A program made the translations under genes and the position numbers. Below, piece after piece: positions 53,833-63,990 of a stretch of 64,000 nucleotides of DNA (position 1 is the stretch's first letter; every line of letters starts with the position of its first letter). The stretch comes from Thermohalobaculum xanthum (GTDB lineage Bacteria > Pseudomonadota > Alphaproteobacteria > Rhodobacterales > Rhodobacteraceae). The notes under the pieces were generated by a model that worked only from the letters and a program-made list of their open reading frames with translations, ran no database searches and was not told the DNA's origin. The DNA is taken from NCBI RefSeq assembly GCF_016623495.1, contig NZ_JAEHHL010000003.1, positions 1 through 64,000 of the forward strand. Direction: 5' to 3'.

Positions 53833-54239
53833 GTCTTTTCCCCTTCGCCTGGCGATGCTGCCCGTCAACGCACCTGCGCCTCGGGGTCTCCGCCTCCTCG
53901 GCAAGGTACCGGCTCCGCGCCGGGACTTCAGCCAGCAATCTCTTGTCATGCCCATCTCTCCCCCGCGCCGGACGCAGGTCAACCCTGCATGCCTCGACCG
54001 TGACCGGTCGCACCTGGGACCCGACCGCGCATTCCCGGGATAGAAAGTGGACTGCCAGAAACCCGTCCGGCGCAGATCGCCGCGCCGTCGTGAAAGGGCG
54101 GTGGACAGGCACGCACTCGACGACGAGCGCGCTCGTGTCGCGCCCTGTGCCGCGCCGGCCGTGGTAATCTCGTCACCCGCCGGTTCTGGCCGATGCCCGA
54201 CTGGTGCGAAGGTGTCGACCCGTCAAAGGAGGTGAACGC
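53833..54239. other. intergenic region, no gene seen
   Basis: The 407 bp between divergent lipoprotein and DUF3604 genes. It holds both promoters but no recognisable boxes, and ends with AAAGGAGGTGA, a near-perfect ribosome-binding site for the DUF3604 gene. Confidence 0.45.
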
Positions 54240-56159
54240 ATGCGTACGTTTCTCGGGCTCGCAGCCATTGGCCTCGGCCTGTCGGCAAGCACCGCCCTTG
54301 CGCAGTTCGTTCCGACCGAGGAGTCGCTCTCGGGCCTCTATCCCGGAAAGGTGTACTCGCCCTACGCGCAGCGACGCTTCCCGGACAAGCTGCTGTGGGG
54401 TGACACGCACCTTCACACCGGGCTCTCGGTCGATGCCGGGCTTTTCGGCGCCCGGCTCGGTCTCGATGACGCCTATCGCTTTGCGCGCGGCGAAGAGGTG
54501 ATGGCCTCGAGCGGTCAGCCGGCGAGGCTCTCGCGCCCCCTCGACTGGCTGGTGATCGCCGATCACTCCGACGCCATGGGTTTCTTCAACGATCTCGCCG
54601 CAGGCAACCCGAACATCCTGAAGTTCGCGCAGGCAAAGCCCTGGTACGCGGGCCTGCAGCAGGGCGGCGAGGCCTCGGCCACGGCCGCGCTCGACCTGAT
54701 CACGACGTTCGCGCAGGGAAAGATCGATCCGAAGATGATGGCCGAGTATTCGCCCGGCGGTAAGACCTACCGATCGATCTGGGACAAGGTGATCGCCTCG
54801 GCCGAGCGATTCAACGAGCCGGGCAGGTTCAGCACCCTGATCGGTTTCGAATGGACGTCGCTGGTGGCCGGCAACAACCTGCACCGCAACGTGATCTTCC
54901 GCGACGGCGCCGACAAGGCAGGGCAGATCGTGCCCTTCACGACCCAGGCACCGGTCGGCTCGACCGATCCGCTCGATCTCTACGCATGGCTCGAGGCCTA
55001 CGAGGCCAAGACGGGCGGCTCGGCCCTCGCGCTCGCGCACAACGGCAACCTATCGAATGGCATCATGTTCCCCGTCGATGCCCAGTATACCGGGCGCCCG
55101 CTCAACGCCGCCTATGTCGAGCAGCGCGCGAAATGGGAGCCGATGTACGAAATCTCCCAGATCAAGGGTGACGGGGAGACGCATCCCTTCCTGTCGCCCG
55201 ACGATGCCTTCGCGGATTACGAGACCTGGGATGTCGGCAATCTCGATCTGAGCCAGGCGAAGACACCTGACATGCTTCAGTACGAGTATGCCCGCGAGGC
55301 GCTGAAGAACGGCCTTCTGCTCGAGCAGCGGCTTGGCACGAACCCGTACAAGTTCGGCTTCGTCGGCTCGACCGACAGTCACACGGCGCTCTCGACCGCC
55401 GCCGAGGACAATTTCTTCGGCAAGGCAACGAACGTCGAGCCCAACCCCAAGCGGATGCAACACCCGTTCACGAAAACCGCGGTCGGTGTCTTCGAGGGCT
55501 ACCAGCTTGCCGCCTCGGGCTACGCTGCGGTCTGGGCGCACGAGAACACCCGTGCAGCCATCTGGGACGCGATGGCGCGCAAGGAGGTCTACGGGACCAC
55601 GGGCCCGCGCATGATGGTGCGCTTCTTCGGCGGTTGGGATTTCACGAGCGGGGATCTCGACAGCCGCCAGCCCGCCTTCCGGGGCTACGAGAAGGGCGTG
55701 CCGATGGGCGACGACCTGCCCGCGAGCAACGGCGATGGCGCGCCGACCTTCATGGTCTATGCCTTGCGCGATCCGGTTGGCGCCAACCTCGACCGCATCC
55801 AGATCATCAAGGGCTGGCTCGACGCCAACGGCGAGACCCACGAGAAGGTCCATGACGTCGCATGGTCCGCCGGGCGCGAACCCGACGCGAATGGCACGCT
55901 GCCGCCGGTCGGGAGCACGGTCGACATCGCGAATGCGAACTGGACCAACACGATCGGCGCCTCCGAGCTTGGGACGGTCTGGACCGATCCCGACTTCGAT
56001 GCCTCGCAACCCGCCTTCTACTATGCGCGCGTGCTCGAGATCCCGACGCCGCGCTGGATCGTCTATGACGCCTTCCGCTACGGCGTGCCTATCCCCGACG
56101 GCGCCCGGACGACCGGGCAGGAGCGCGCCTACACCTCGCCGATCTGGTACCAGCCGTGA
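54240..56159 (+). CDS. exported DUF3604 protein (PHP-like metallohydrolase)
   Basis: A 639-residue periplasmic protein with signal peptide (about 1-22). A PHP-like metal-binding core is visible: [11 protein letters not shown] (about 55-65), [10 protein letters not shown] (about 104-113), HN in ALAHNGNLS and the C-terminal STDSHTALS (about 380-388). PHP fold members hydrolyse phosphoesters or amides using several metals. The DUF3604 family is uncharacterised. An AAAGGAGGTGA site 4 nt before the start predicts high translation. It leads a three-gene unit with a PPIase and a HupE-like protein. Confidence 0.88.
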   Translation: MRTFLGLAAIGLGLSASTALAQFVPTEESLSGLYPGKVYSPYAQRRFPDKLLWGDTHLHTGLSVDAGLFGARLGLDDAYRFARGEEVMASSGQPARLSRPLDWLVIADHSDAMGFFNDLAAGNPNILKFAQAKPWYAGLQQGGEASATAALDLITTFAQGKIDPKMMAEYSPGGKTYRSIWDKVIASAERFNEPGRFSTLIGFEWTSLVAGNNLHRNVIFRDGADKAGQIVPFTTQAPVGSTDPLDLYAWLEAYEAKTGGSALALAHNGNLSNGIMFPVDAQYTGRPLNAAYVEQRAKWEPMYEISQIKGDGETHPFLSPDDAFADYETWDVGNLDLSQAKTPDMLQYEYAREALKNGLLLEQRLGTNPYKFGFVGSTDSHTALSTAAEDNFFGKATNVEPNPKRMQHPFTKTAVGVFEGYQLAASGYAAVWAHENTRAAIWDAMARKEVYGTTGPRMMVRFFGGWDFTSGDLDSRQPAFRGYEKGVPMGDDLPASNGDGAPTFMVYALRDPVGANLDRIQIIKGWLDANGETHEKVHDVAWSAGREPDANGTLPPVGSTVDIANANWTNTIGASELGTVWTDPDFDASQPAFYYARVLEIPTPRWIVYDAFRYGVPIPDGARTTGQERAYTSPIWYQP

Positions 56160-56220
56160 AGGCAGCACCAATATCGACGGGCCTTGCGGCACGCCGGGGC
56201 AGACGGGAGCCGCCAACGGG

Positions 56221-57075
56221 ATGACGGCACCGATTTTCCGGGCGGCGGCATCGAGCCCCCTCGTGCAGTTCTTCGCCGCGGGGGCCGTGATCTTCGGTCT
56301 CTACGCCCTGGGCCCTGGCAGCGAGACGGAGGCGGCGGACGAGATCGTCGTGACCGTGGCCGAGCAGCGCAATCTCGCCGCGCTCTTCGAGCAGACCTGG
56401 CGGCGCCAGCCGTCGGCGGACGAGATCGACATCCTGATCGCATCCCGGCTGGACGAGGAACTGCTCTACCGCGAGGCCCTCGCCCTTGGCCTCGACACCG
56501 ATGACGTTGTGGTCCGCCGCCGGCTCGCACAAAAGGTCGAGTTCCTGATCGACGACCTCTCGGCGCGCCGAGACCCGACCGAGGCGGAGCTTGCGGCCTT
56601 CCTCGCCGAACATGCCGATCGCTACGCGATCGAGCCTGCGATCAGCTTCCGCCAGATCTATCTCAGCCCTGAACGGAGGGGGGAGCGCGTGCTCGACGAC
56701 GCGGGCATCGTGCTCGCGGCGCTGGAGGGTGGCACGGACCCCGCGGCCCTCGGTGACGCGGCCCCGCTGCCAGATGGCATGAAGGGCGCCTCGGTCTCGC
56801 GCATCGCGCAGGTCTTCGGCGAGGACTTCGCCGATGCCCTCGGGTCGGCACCCCTCGGGCGGTGGACCGGCCCGGTCCCCTCGACCTACGGCGTCCATCT
56901 GATCCAGGTGGAACGACGCGAGCCCGGCCGGATGCCGAGCCTGGCCGAGGCGCGTGCCGGCGTCGAGAGCGACTGGCGCGATGCCCGGCGGCGCGAGGCG
57001 CGCGCGGCGTATCTAGCGCAGCTTCGCGCGAAATACGAGATCCGCGTTGAGGAGCCCGGGGCGAGGGACGAATGA
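56221..57075 (+). CDS. PpiC-type peptidyl-prolyl isomerase, membrane-anchored
   Basis: A 284-residue protein with an N-terminal helix anchor (about 12-32, LVQFFAAGAVIFGLYALG). A SurA-N-like helical region follows (about 40-120: PSADEIDILIASRLDEELLY, REALALGLD). A divergent parvulin domain sits at about 135-250 (FRQIYLSPERRG, LGRWTGPVPSTYGVHLIQVE). It helps fold exported proteins. It starts 61 bp after DUF3604 and overlaps HupE by 4 bp (ATGA). Confidence 0.82.
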   Translation: MTAPIFRAAASSPLVQFFAAGAVIFGLYALGPGSETEAADEIVVTVAEQRNLAALFEQTWRRQPSADEIDILIASRLDEELLYREALALGLDTDDVVVRRRLAQKVEFLIDDLSARRDPTEAELAAFLAEHADRYAIEPAISFRQIYLSPERRGERVLDDAGIVLAALEGGTDPAALGDAAPLPDGMKGASVSRIAQVFGEDFADALGSAPLGRWTGPVPSTYGVHLIQVERREPGRMPSLAEARAGVESDWRDARRREARAAYLAQLRAKYEIRVEEPGARDE

Positions 57076-58065
57076 TCCGGCCTTTCGCCCTCGCCATCGC
57101 ATGTCTCTTGTCCGTGCTCGCTGGAATGGCGGCGGCGCACGAGGTGCGGCCGGCCTATCTCGAGATCCGCGAAACCGGGGCCAGCACCTACGACATCTTC
57201 TGGAAGGTTCCGGCACGTGGTGATGCGGTGCTGCCGATCGAGGTCGTGCTCCCCCGTGGCTGCCAGGACGCGACGCCACGGATCGTCACCCGCGACACGG
57301 CCGCGCGTGCCACGCGCTGGTCGATCCGCTGCGATGCCGGTCTCGCGGACGAGGGCGTCCGGCTCGAGGGTCTGGACCGAACGCTGGTCGAGACCATCGT
57401 GCGCTATGAACGCGAAGACGGCGCGACGCAGACCGCACGCCTGTTCGAGGGCGCGACATCCTTCGTGCCCACCGCCCGGTCGACGCTTGGCGGCGTCGCC
57501 GCGCTCTACCTGGCGCTCGGCTTCGAGCACATCCTGCTCGGCTTCGACCACCTGTGCTTCGTCTTCGTGCTGCTGTTGCTGACGGACGGCCTGCGCCGCC
57601 TGTTCTGGGCGGTCACCGCCTTCACCGCCGCGCATTCGATCACGCTTGCGGCGGCGACCCTCGGCTATGTCAACGTGCCCTCGGGGCCCATCGAGGCGCT
57701 GATCGCCTTCTCGATCATGCTGGTTGCCGCCGAGGTGGTGCAGCGCGCGCGGCAGGCCGAGCCGAACGGCCGAGCGCCCCTGGATCGCGGCATTCGCCTT
57801 CGGGCTGCTGCACGGTCTCGGCTTCGCGGGAGCGCTTGCGGATACCGGGCTGCCCCAGGACGCCATTCCGGCAGCGCTCTTCTTCTTCAACATCGGGGTC
57901 GAACTGGGGCAGATCGCCTTCGTTCTCGGGATCCTCGCACTGGCGAAGATCGGACGGCTGGCGTTCCAGGCAGGTGGGCAGGCCTTCAGGCTCGTGCCGG
58001 CCTACGCGGTGGGGAGCGTCGCGGCCTTCTGGACGATCGAGCGCGTCGCCGGCATCGTCCAGTGA
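57072..58065 (+). pseudogene. HupE/UreJ-like membrane protein, apparent frameshift
   Basis: A HupE/UreJ-like protein with a long periplasmic N domain. The first frame covers the signal peptide, the N domain and helices through LIAFSIMLVAAEVVQRAR. The rest (RPWIAAFAFGLLHGLGFAGA to the stop at 58063-58065) is in the +1 frame. The shift lies at about 57755-57790, near CGAACGGCCGAGCGCC, consistent with one extra base. Metal-binding histidines are intact in both parts (ALGFEHILLGFDHLCF, LLHGLGFAG). It may be a real mutation, a sequencing error or, less likely, recoding. The family is linked to Ni/Co or other metal transport. Confidence 0.75.
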
Positions 58066-58161
58066 CCCGGTCCCGACGCGTCAGCCTCGTCGCGATCGGC
58101 TGGGCTGCCGCCACCGCTGCGCTGGGTGCCCGATGCGCCGACAGCGCGGCGCACGAGATCC

Positions 58162-59658
58162 TCAGCGCATCACGAAGGGATTGCCCGGCGCCGCGTCCGA
58201 GGTGCTGATCCAGACCGACTTGGTCTCGAGGTACTCGCGGACCGCCTCGACCCCACTCTCGCGCCCCAGCCCCGAATGTTTCATCCCGCCAAAGGGCATC
58301 ATGTAGCTGATCGCGCGGTAGGTGTTGACCCAGACGGTGCCGGCCTTCAGCGCCCGCGCCATGCGGTGCGCGCGGCCGATGTTCTGCGTCCAGACGCCGG
58401 CGGCGAGGCCGTAGATCACGTCGTTGCCGATACGCACCGCCTCCTCCTCGTCCTCGAATCCGATGATCGAGAGGACCGGCCCGAAGACTTCCTCCTGAGC
58501 GATGCGCATGTCGTTGCGGACATCGGTGAAGATCGTCGGCTGAACGAAGTTGGGCCCCGCGTCGGACGGCCCGCCGCCCGCGATCAGCCGCGCGCCCTCG
58601 CCCTTCGCGACGTCGATATAGTCGAGGATCTTTCGATACTGCGGCGGCGTGGTGACCGGCCCGATATTCGTGTCGGGAAGCATCGGGTCGCCGATCCGGG
58701 CGGTCCTGGCCATCTCGACCAGACGCTCGGTCACCTCGTCCCTGACCGAGTTCTGCACCAGCAGCCGCGACCCCGCGATGCAGGTCTGGCCCGTCGCCGC
58801 GAAGATCCCTGACACGGCGCCCGCGATCGCCGCATCCAGATTCGCGTCGTTGAAAATGATGTTCGGGGACTTGCCGCCAAGCTCCAGGCTCACACGCTTC
58901 ATCGTACGCGCGGCCTGCTGGTAGATCGCCTTTCCGGTGACGTCCGACCCGGTGAAGGTGATCTTGGCGACGTCCGGGTGATCGACGATGGCCGCGCCCG
59001 CCTCCTGCCCCAACCCGGCGACGACGTTGAACACGCCGTCGGGCAATCCCGCCTCGCGCGTCAACGCCGCGAACTCGAGCGTCGACGCCGAGGTGAATTC
59101 GGACGGCTTGACCACGACCGAGCACCCGGCCGCGAGGGCGGGCGCGCATTTCCATGCCACGAAGATCAGGGGCGAGTTCCAGGCCGTCAGCGCGCCGACC
59201 ACGCCGACCGGTTCATGCGCGGTGAACGCGAAATGGTCCGGTTTGTCGATCGGGACGACGCCGCCCTCGATCTTGTCGGCCAGCCCCGCGAAGTAATACC
59301 ACCACTCGGGATGATAGCGCAGCTGGCCCAGCATCTCGGTGAACAGCTTGCCGTTGTCGCGCACCTCGATCCGGGCCAGCCGCTCGGCGTTCTCGGCCAC
59401 GAGATCGCCGATGCGGCGCATGATCTTGCCCCGCGCCGAGGCCGACATGCTGGCCCACGGCCCTTCGGTCATGGCCCTCCGCGCGGCGGCGACGGCGCGA
59501 TCCACGTCCTCGGCGCCCCCGCGTGGGATGCGGGCCCAGACCTCGTTGCGATAAGGGTCGGTGCTGTCGAACCATTCCCCGCCGGACGGGTCGACGAACT
59601 GCCCGTCGATGAAATGCCGGTAAACCGTGAGTGCCGAATTGTCCGCCACGTCCGCCAT
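58162..59658 (-). CDS. NAD(P)-dependent aldehyde dehydrogenase
   Basis: A 498-residue ALDH superfamily enzyme oxidising aldehydes to acids. The catalytic residues are in place: Asn in LTAWNSPL (about 160), Glu in SLELGGKSPN (about 257) and Cys in GQTCIAGSRL (about 291). The nucleotide-binding TFTGSDVTGK (about 234) is present. The C-terminal MPFGGMKHSGLGRE is typical of the betaine/phenylacetaldehyde group. It is convergent with HupE and divergent from the class II aldolase. The substrate is not determinable. Confidence 0.9.
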   Translation of the reverse strand: MADVADNSALTVYRHFIDGQFVDPSGGEWFDSTDPYRNEVWARIPRGGAEDVDRAVAAARRAMTEGPWASMSASARGKIMRRIGDLVAENAERLARIEVRDNGKLFTEMLGQLRYHPEWWYYFAGLADKIEGGVVPIDKPDHFAFTAHEPVGVVGALTAWNSPLIFVAWKCAPALAAGCSVVVKPSEFTSASTLEFAALTREAGLPDGVFNVVAGLGQEAGAAIVDHPDVAKITFTGSDVTGKAIYQQAARTMKRVSLELGGKSPNIIFNDANLDAAIAGAVSGIFAATGQTCIAGSRLLVQNSVRDEVTERLVEMARTARIGDPMLPDTNIGPVTTPPQYRKILDYIDVAKGEGARLIAGGGPSDAGPNFVQPTIFTDVRNDMRIAQEEVFGPVLSIIGFEDEEEAVRIGNDVIYGLAAGVWTQNIGRAHRMARALKAGTVWVNTYRAISYMMPFGGMKHSGLGRESGVEAVREYLETKSVWISTSDAAPGNPFVMR

Positions 59659-59870
59659 GATCCGATACCTCGCCTGACAACGGTTCGAGCCCAGAAGCTA
59701 GCCGGGACCTGCGCGAAATGACAGGCATGGCACGATCGCCGCTGCGGCATGAAGTCCGGGGGCATGCGGCGCCGGAACCGGCCTATGTCTCGGGCCGCCA
59801 GTCGTGGCAGTCTGTTTTGCCTGGCGAGCAAAGAATGAACCCGGCCGCCGAGCGCCATAAGGATCGAGCG

Positions 59871-60563
59871 ATGAAGAAGGACGAGCGCGCGCTGCGCAAG
59901 GCGATCATCGAGAAATGCCTTTGGATGAACGCGTCCGGCCTCAACCAGGGCACGTCGGGTAACATCTCGGCACGGCACGGCGGTCGGATGCTGATCACGC
60001 CCTCGGCGACGCCATACGAGGCGATGGAACCTGAGATGATCGCATCGATGCCGATCGAGGGCGACCACGGGGCATGGGATGGGCCGCTCAAGCCCTCGAC
60101 CGAGTGGCGCTTTCATCTCGACATCATACGCGCGCGGCCCGAGGTGGGGGCCATCATCCACACGCATTCACCCTATTGCACGGCGCTCGCGGTCGCCCGC
60201 AAGCCAATCCCCGCGGCGCATTACATGGTGGCGGCCTTCGGGGGCACGGATGTGCGCTGCTCGGACTACGCGACCTTCGGGACCGAGGAACTCTCGAGGG
60301 CTGCGCTCAGGGCGCTGGAAGGCCGGAATGCCTGCCTGCTCGCCAACCACGGGATGATCGTGGCGGGGCCGGGACTCGAAAAGGCGATGTGGCTCGCGGT
60401 CGAGCTCGAGACCCTCGCGCGCCAGTACTTCAATGCGCTGCTGATCGGCGGCCCGGTCGTGCTGAGCGACGCCGAAGTCGCCGAGACGGCGAAGTCCTTC
60501 GCATCCTACGGCCTGCGCGACCAACCCGCTTCGGGCACCGGGAAGACGCGCACGAAAGGCTGA
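59871..60563 (+). CDS. class II aldolase (L-fuculose-phosphate aldolase-like)
   Basis: A 230-residue zinc aldolase. The phosphate-binding loop GLNQGTSGNISAR (about 23-35), acid SATPYEAMEPEMI and the metal site HTHSPYCTALA (His at about 99 and 101), with a later NHGMIVAG (about 163), match the AraD/FucA family. AAGGATCGAGCG lies 8 nt before ATG 59871; ATG 59835 is an alternative. It is divergent from ALDH (212 bp apart); the two may act in a shared sugar-acid or C2 path, which is inference. Confidence 0.88.
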   Translation: MKKDERALRKAIIEKCLWMNASGLNQGTSGNISARHGGRMLITPSATPYEAMEPEMIASMPIEGDHGAWDGPLKPSTEWRFHLDIIRARPEVGAIIHTHSPYCTALAVARKPIPAAHYMVAAFGGTDVRCSDYATFGTEELSRAALRALEGRNACLLANHGMIVAGPGLEKAMWLAVELETLARQYFNALLIGGPVVLSDAEVAETAKSFASYGLRDQPASGTGKTRTKG

Positions 60564-60585
60564 TGGGGCGCAGCCGGCACGGCGC

Positions 60586-60984
60586 TCAACGCGCGTATTT
60601 CATCAGTTCGCTTGCTCGCGCGCGGCCAAGCTCGACCCGGCACGCCCTGATCGCGATCCCGGCACCGCTTCCGCCGCCAAACGTCGCCCCCACGAATTCA
60701 CAGTGAGCGTCCCGATAGGCTGACCACGCCGCCTGCCCCGCCTCGAGCGCCGGCACCGCCACCGATCGCCCCGTAGCCTCGTCGAGCCGGACCGACGCAT
60801 CGCGGGCAAACCCCAGCGTGACGGCGATCGCGTGATCGACGCGCCTTTCCATATCCGCGACACAGTTGCCGATCTCGACCTGGCTGCCATTGTCGAGGCC
60901 GCACTCCAGCGCGGGATCGGCATGCGCCCAGCAAGGTGCCGCCACGACCGCCGTGATAATGATCCGGTGCACTGAAAACGTCAT
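60586..60984 (-). CDS. LprI/DUF1311-like exported protein
   Basis: A 132-residue periplasmic protein. The signal peptide (about 1-23, ending WAHA) is followed by a lysozyme-inhibitor LprI-type helical domain with four cysteines (ALECGLD, GNCVADM, AHCEFVG, RACRVEL) and Q-A-A-W-x-x-Y-R-D. ACGGAGGCCACGAC precedes ATG 60984. It is convergent with the aldolase gene and probably acts in envelope protection. Confidence 0.78.
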   Translation of the reverse strand: MTFSVHRIIITAVVAAPCWAHADPALECGLDNGSQVEIGNCVADMERRVDHAIAVTLGFARDASVRLDEATGRSVAVPALEAGQAAWSAYRDAHCEFVGATFGGGSGAGIAIRACRVELGRARASELMKYAR

Positions 60985-61383
60985 GTCGTGGCCTCCGTCC
61001 CGTGATCCTGTTCGCGATACTGCCGATTGGCGATGACCCTGCCCCGCGTGGGCAGAGTGCAGCATCGCGGCCCCAAGCGACAGAGGTGAGCTTGCGTCGC
61101 TTCCATGTGCGACTGACCTTCCACGAGCGCGTGCATATCAGGCAGGCACGCGCGCCATAGCCGGGCTTGCCGCGCGTGCTCGAGGCGCTGAGCCTCGACG
61201 AAATTCGGTCGAGCTTTTCATGACCACCTGCATCCAGCGCAGCGCGTTTCTTCGCTTCGCGATCGGCGGGTCGGGCGCCGCGGCAGATCGGAGACGGGAC
61301 AGATCCGCGATCGTCCAGTTAAGTGTTGGAGCGGGCCGCGGGCCGGTCTAGGTTCCCCGGCGAGGGTGAAACACGAGGGACAG
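60985..61383. other. intergenic region, no gene seen
   Basis: The 399 bp between divergent LprI-like and lipoprotein genes. No coding frame or regulatory box was recognised. Confidence 0.4.
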
Positions 61384-61953
61384 ATGCTTAAACATATTGG
61401 ACTGACTTTCGCGGCGGCGCTGCTTCTGGCTGGCTGTGCCGAGACGATGGAGACCGGGCCGAAATCCGCCGAGCGCGAGAACCTCGTCGTCAGGAAGGCA
61501 GTCGTCCAGACCGTCGACGTCGAGGGGCGCCAGGTCCTTCTGCGGGGAGAAAGCGGGCGGATGCTGAGCCTCGACATCGGCCCCGAGGTCCGCAACCTCG
61601 ACCAGCTCGAATCCGGCGACGTGGTGCGCTTGGAGTATTACGAGTCGGTCGCGGTGAAGATGGCCGACACCTCGACGCCGGGCGAGGTGACGAGCGTCGA
61701 GATCGCCGACCGCGCGCCCGAGGGCGAGAAGCCCGGCATCGCGGCCGGATCGGCCGTCAATCTTGTCGTGACTTTCGTCTCCTACGACCCCGAGACCTCG
61801 GTCGTGACGTTCACCATGCCCGATGGCACGGTCGACACCACCATCGTCAAGCCCGAGATGCGCGCCTTCGCGGAGGCCCGCAGACCCGGTGACCGCGTCG
61901 ACGTCACGATCATCCGTGGCGTCGCCATCTCGATCGAAGAGACGACCGGCTGA
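61384..61953 (+). CDS. lipoprotein of unknown function
   Basis: A 189-residue lipoprotein with lipobox LAGC (about 15-18). It has a beta-rich body with two OB-like or similar modules (VVQTVDVEGRQVLLRGESGR, LESGDVVRLEYYESVAVKMA, then VVTFVSYDPETSVVTFTMPD). The two modules look like repeats of one domain. GAGGGACAG precedes the ATG; GTG 61366 would add six residues. A strong terminator follows at 62113-62149. Confidence 0.75.
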   Translation: MLKHIGLTFAAALLLAGCAETMETGPKSAERENLVVRKAVVQTVDVEGRQVLLRGESGRMLSLDIGPEVRNLDQLESGDVVRLEYYESVAVKMADTSTPGEVTSVEIADRAPEGEKPGIAAGSAVNLVVTFVSYDPETSVVTFTMPDGTVDTTIVKPEMRAFAEARRPGDRVDVTIIRGVAISIEETTG

Positions 61954-62112
61954 CGCGCGCCGCGCCGCCCGGTGCCCCGGGCAAACGCGGGCGGCGCCTG
62001 CCCAAAGACGGTCACGTTATCGCCTGCGAGTGATCGCGGGGTCGCCATCATCCTCCGCGATGATGATGACCATGCCGATGATATTCCGGCACTGAAGATA
62101 TCGTGGGATGCT

Positions 62113-62149
62113 GGCGGTCAACGTGCATAGGCACGCTGACCGCCTTTTT
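62113..62149 (+). terminator. Rho-independent terminator
   Basis: A 14-bp stem with one A-C mismatch, GGCGGTCAACGTGC (62113-62126) and GCACGCTGACCGCC (62131-62144), with loop ATAG and TTTTT after it. It ends transcription of the lipoprotein gene at 61384-61953. Confidence 0.85.
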
Positions 62150-62188
62150 CGTTCAGGTCGGCAACGAAGGACAGCGGGCGCATCCGAG

Positions 62189-63154
62189 TCACGCCTTGCG
62201 CGGCCGGGTGTTCGGCGGGTCTTCGGGCATGGCGATGAACTCGTCCTTGTCGTCCGGCGGCAACGTGAAGCGGCCATCCTCCCACTTGCCGGCGCGCCAA
62301 TCGGCCTTCGCCTCCTCGATCCGCTCGATGCTGGAAGCGACGAAGTTCCACCAGATGTAGCGTGGCCCCGGAAGCGTCTCGCCGCCCAGGATCATGATCC
62401 GCGCGCCTGCGGGACCGGCCTTGACCGTGATCGGGTCGCCCGGGCGGAAGACCATCATGCGCCCCGCCTCGAAATCCTGCCCTGCAATCGTGATCGAGCC
62501 ATCCGAGACATAAAGCCCCCGGTCCTCGTGATCGTCAGGCATTGGCAGCATCGCGCCGGGCTGCATGACCACGTCGCCGTAGAACATCTCGGAGAACATC
62601 CGTACCGGCGCCCGCTCGCCATAGGCCGACCCCAGGATGAGGCGCATCTCGACGCCCTCGTTCTCGAGTTCGGGCAGCGTCTCCTTGGCATGGTGCTCGA
62701 ACGAGGGATCGACATCCTCGGCGTGGTCGGGCAACGCCACCCAGGTCTGGATGCCGAACAGCGAATGCGGTGCCTTGCGGGTTGCCTCGCTGGTCCGCTC
62801 GGAATGCGTCACGCCGTGGCCCGCCACCATCCAGTTGACCGCGCCGGGGTGGATCATCTGGTTCGAGCCAAGGCTGTCACGGTGCTGGAACTCGCCGCGG
62901 TAGAGGTAGGTGACAGTGCCAAGCCCGATATGCGGATGCGGGCGCACGTCGATGCCCTGGCCGGTGATGAACTCGGCAGGGCCGGCCTGGTCGAAGAAGA
63001 TGAAAGGGCCGACCATCTGCCGCCGCGGCGCCGGCAGGGACCGGCGCACCTCGAAGCCACCCAGATCGCGGGCCCGGGGGATGATCAGCGTCTCGATGCT
63101 GTCGAGATTGCCCGCCTCGGGGCATTGCGGCTCGAGGCACGGGTTCCAGCTCAT
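62189..63154 (-). CDS. pirin family protein
   Basis: A 321-residue bicupin. The metal site is visible in RPHPHIGLGTVTYLYRGEFQ and HRDSLGSNQ (His-x-His...His...Glu, about 77-100). The N terminus PRARDLGGFEVRRSLPAPRR and MVAGHGVTHSERT are pirin signatures. Bacterial pirins such as YhhW have quercetinase activity or regulate pyruvate metabolism, so no single role is claimed. GGGGAGACCCGAG precedes ATG 63154. Confidence 0.9.
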   Translation of the reverse strand: MSWNPCLEPQCPEAGNLDSIETLIIPRARDLGGFEVRRSLPAPRRQMVGPFIFFDQAGPAEFITGQGIDVRPHPHIGLGTVTYLYRGEFQHRDSLGSNQMIHPGAVNWMVAGHGVTHSERTSEATRKAPHSLFGIQTWVALPDHAEDVDPSFEHHAKETLPELENEGVEMRLILGSAYGERAPVRMFSEMFYGDVVMQPGAMLPMPDDHEDRGLYVSDGSITIAGQDFEAGRMMVFRPGDPITVKAGPAGARIMILGGETLPGPRYIWWNFVASSIERIEEAKADWRAGKWEDGRFTLPPDDKDEFIAMPEDPPNTRPRKA

Positions 63155-63369
63155 CTCGGGTCTCCCCATTCAGTTGCCAGCATCGCGCGGACTCTCGCAC
63201 GGCCCCCCTGCATACCCAACCGGAACCTGCACCGATACGGGCGCGCCCTAGCGGTCCATTAAGGCAGTTGTCGCCGGGTGGGGGCAGACTATCGCACTAC
63301 ATGCCGCCGACCACGGCGCCACGCTCGGCGACCGTGATCGCCAGACCGCGCCGCGCGGAACCTCGGGCC

Positions 63370-63990
63370 TCACTCGATCTCGAAGGATATGTCGTACGTC
63401 AGCTCGTTGGAGGTCTGGTTGACGACCTCCACGACATGGTCCCCCGATTGCCAAAGCTGCCCGTAGTACTCCGTTGCCGCGTCCGTGCCGTCCAGCAGGA
63501 CCGAGCCGTCCGGATTGCGGATGATGTAGTACATCTCTCCCGCATGGGGCTGGACGCGAACGCGCAGGAACTGCCCGTCTTGCGCACCCAGAATGAACTG
63601 GAAGGCGCCCCCCGGCTCGAGCGTTCGGGTAAGAAGGGCGCTGCTCGCACCCGGGTCGAAGCGCACCTGTTCCTGGAAATCCGAAATGTCGGGAGCCGAG
63701 CGCGCCGCCTCCGCCTGCTCCGCCGTCGCCTCGTCGAGGACGCCCACCGCGCCGTCGGAATATGCGATGCAGCGCCAGACCGTGCCGCCGCCATCCTCGA
63801 GGATCACCTCGGTGCCGGCCTCGGAGTAGCTCGAGTTCAGCACGGTCCCGCCAGGCGCGCTTTCCTTCCCGGATGCCGTCAGGGCCTCGATGCAGGCATC
63901 GATCGCCGGCTGATCCGGATTGTTCGATGCGACCGCCACAGATCCCGAAAACATCAGCGCAGCCGCCGCAATCAATGTGCAATGTTTCAT
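63370..63990 (-). CDS. exported protein combining two local domain types
   Basis: A 206-residue exported protein. The signal peptide (about 1-21) is followed by a domain with a Cys pair (AIDACIEALTASGK, TVWRCIAYSDGAVGVLD) like that of the lipoprotein at 38162. The C-terminal beta domain (about 107-206: GAFQFILGAQDGQFLRVRV, IRNPDGSVLLD, GQLWQSGDHVVEVVNQ) closely matches that of the protein at 37473. It thus looks like a fusion of neighbours from the 37-38 kb cluster. The role is unknown. The ATG lies 10 bp from the window end, so any upstream operon partner cannot be seen. Confidence 0.75.
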   Translation of the reverse strand: MKHCTLIAAAALMFSGSVAVASNNPDQPAIDACIEALTASGKESAPGGTVLNSSYSEAGTEVILEDGGGTVWRCIAYSDGAVGVLDEATAEQAEAARSAPDISDFQEQVRFDPGASSALLTRTLEPGGAFQFILGAQDGQFLRVRVQPHAGEMYYIIRNPDGSVLLDGTDAATEYYGQLWQSGDHVVEVVNQTSNELTYDISFEIE

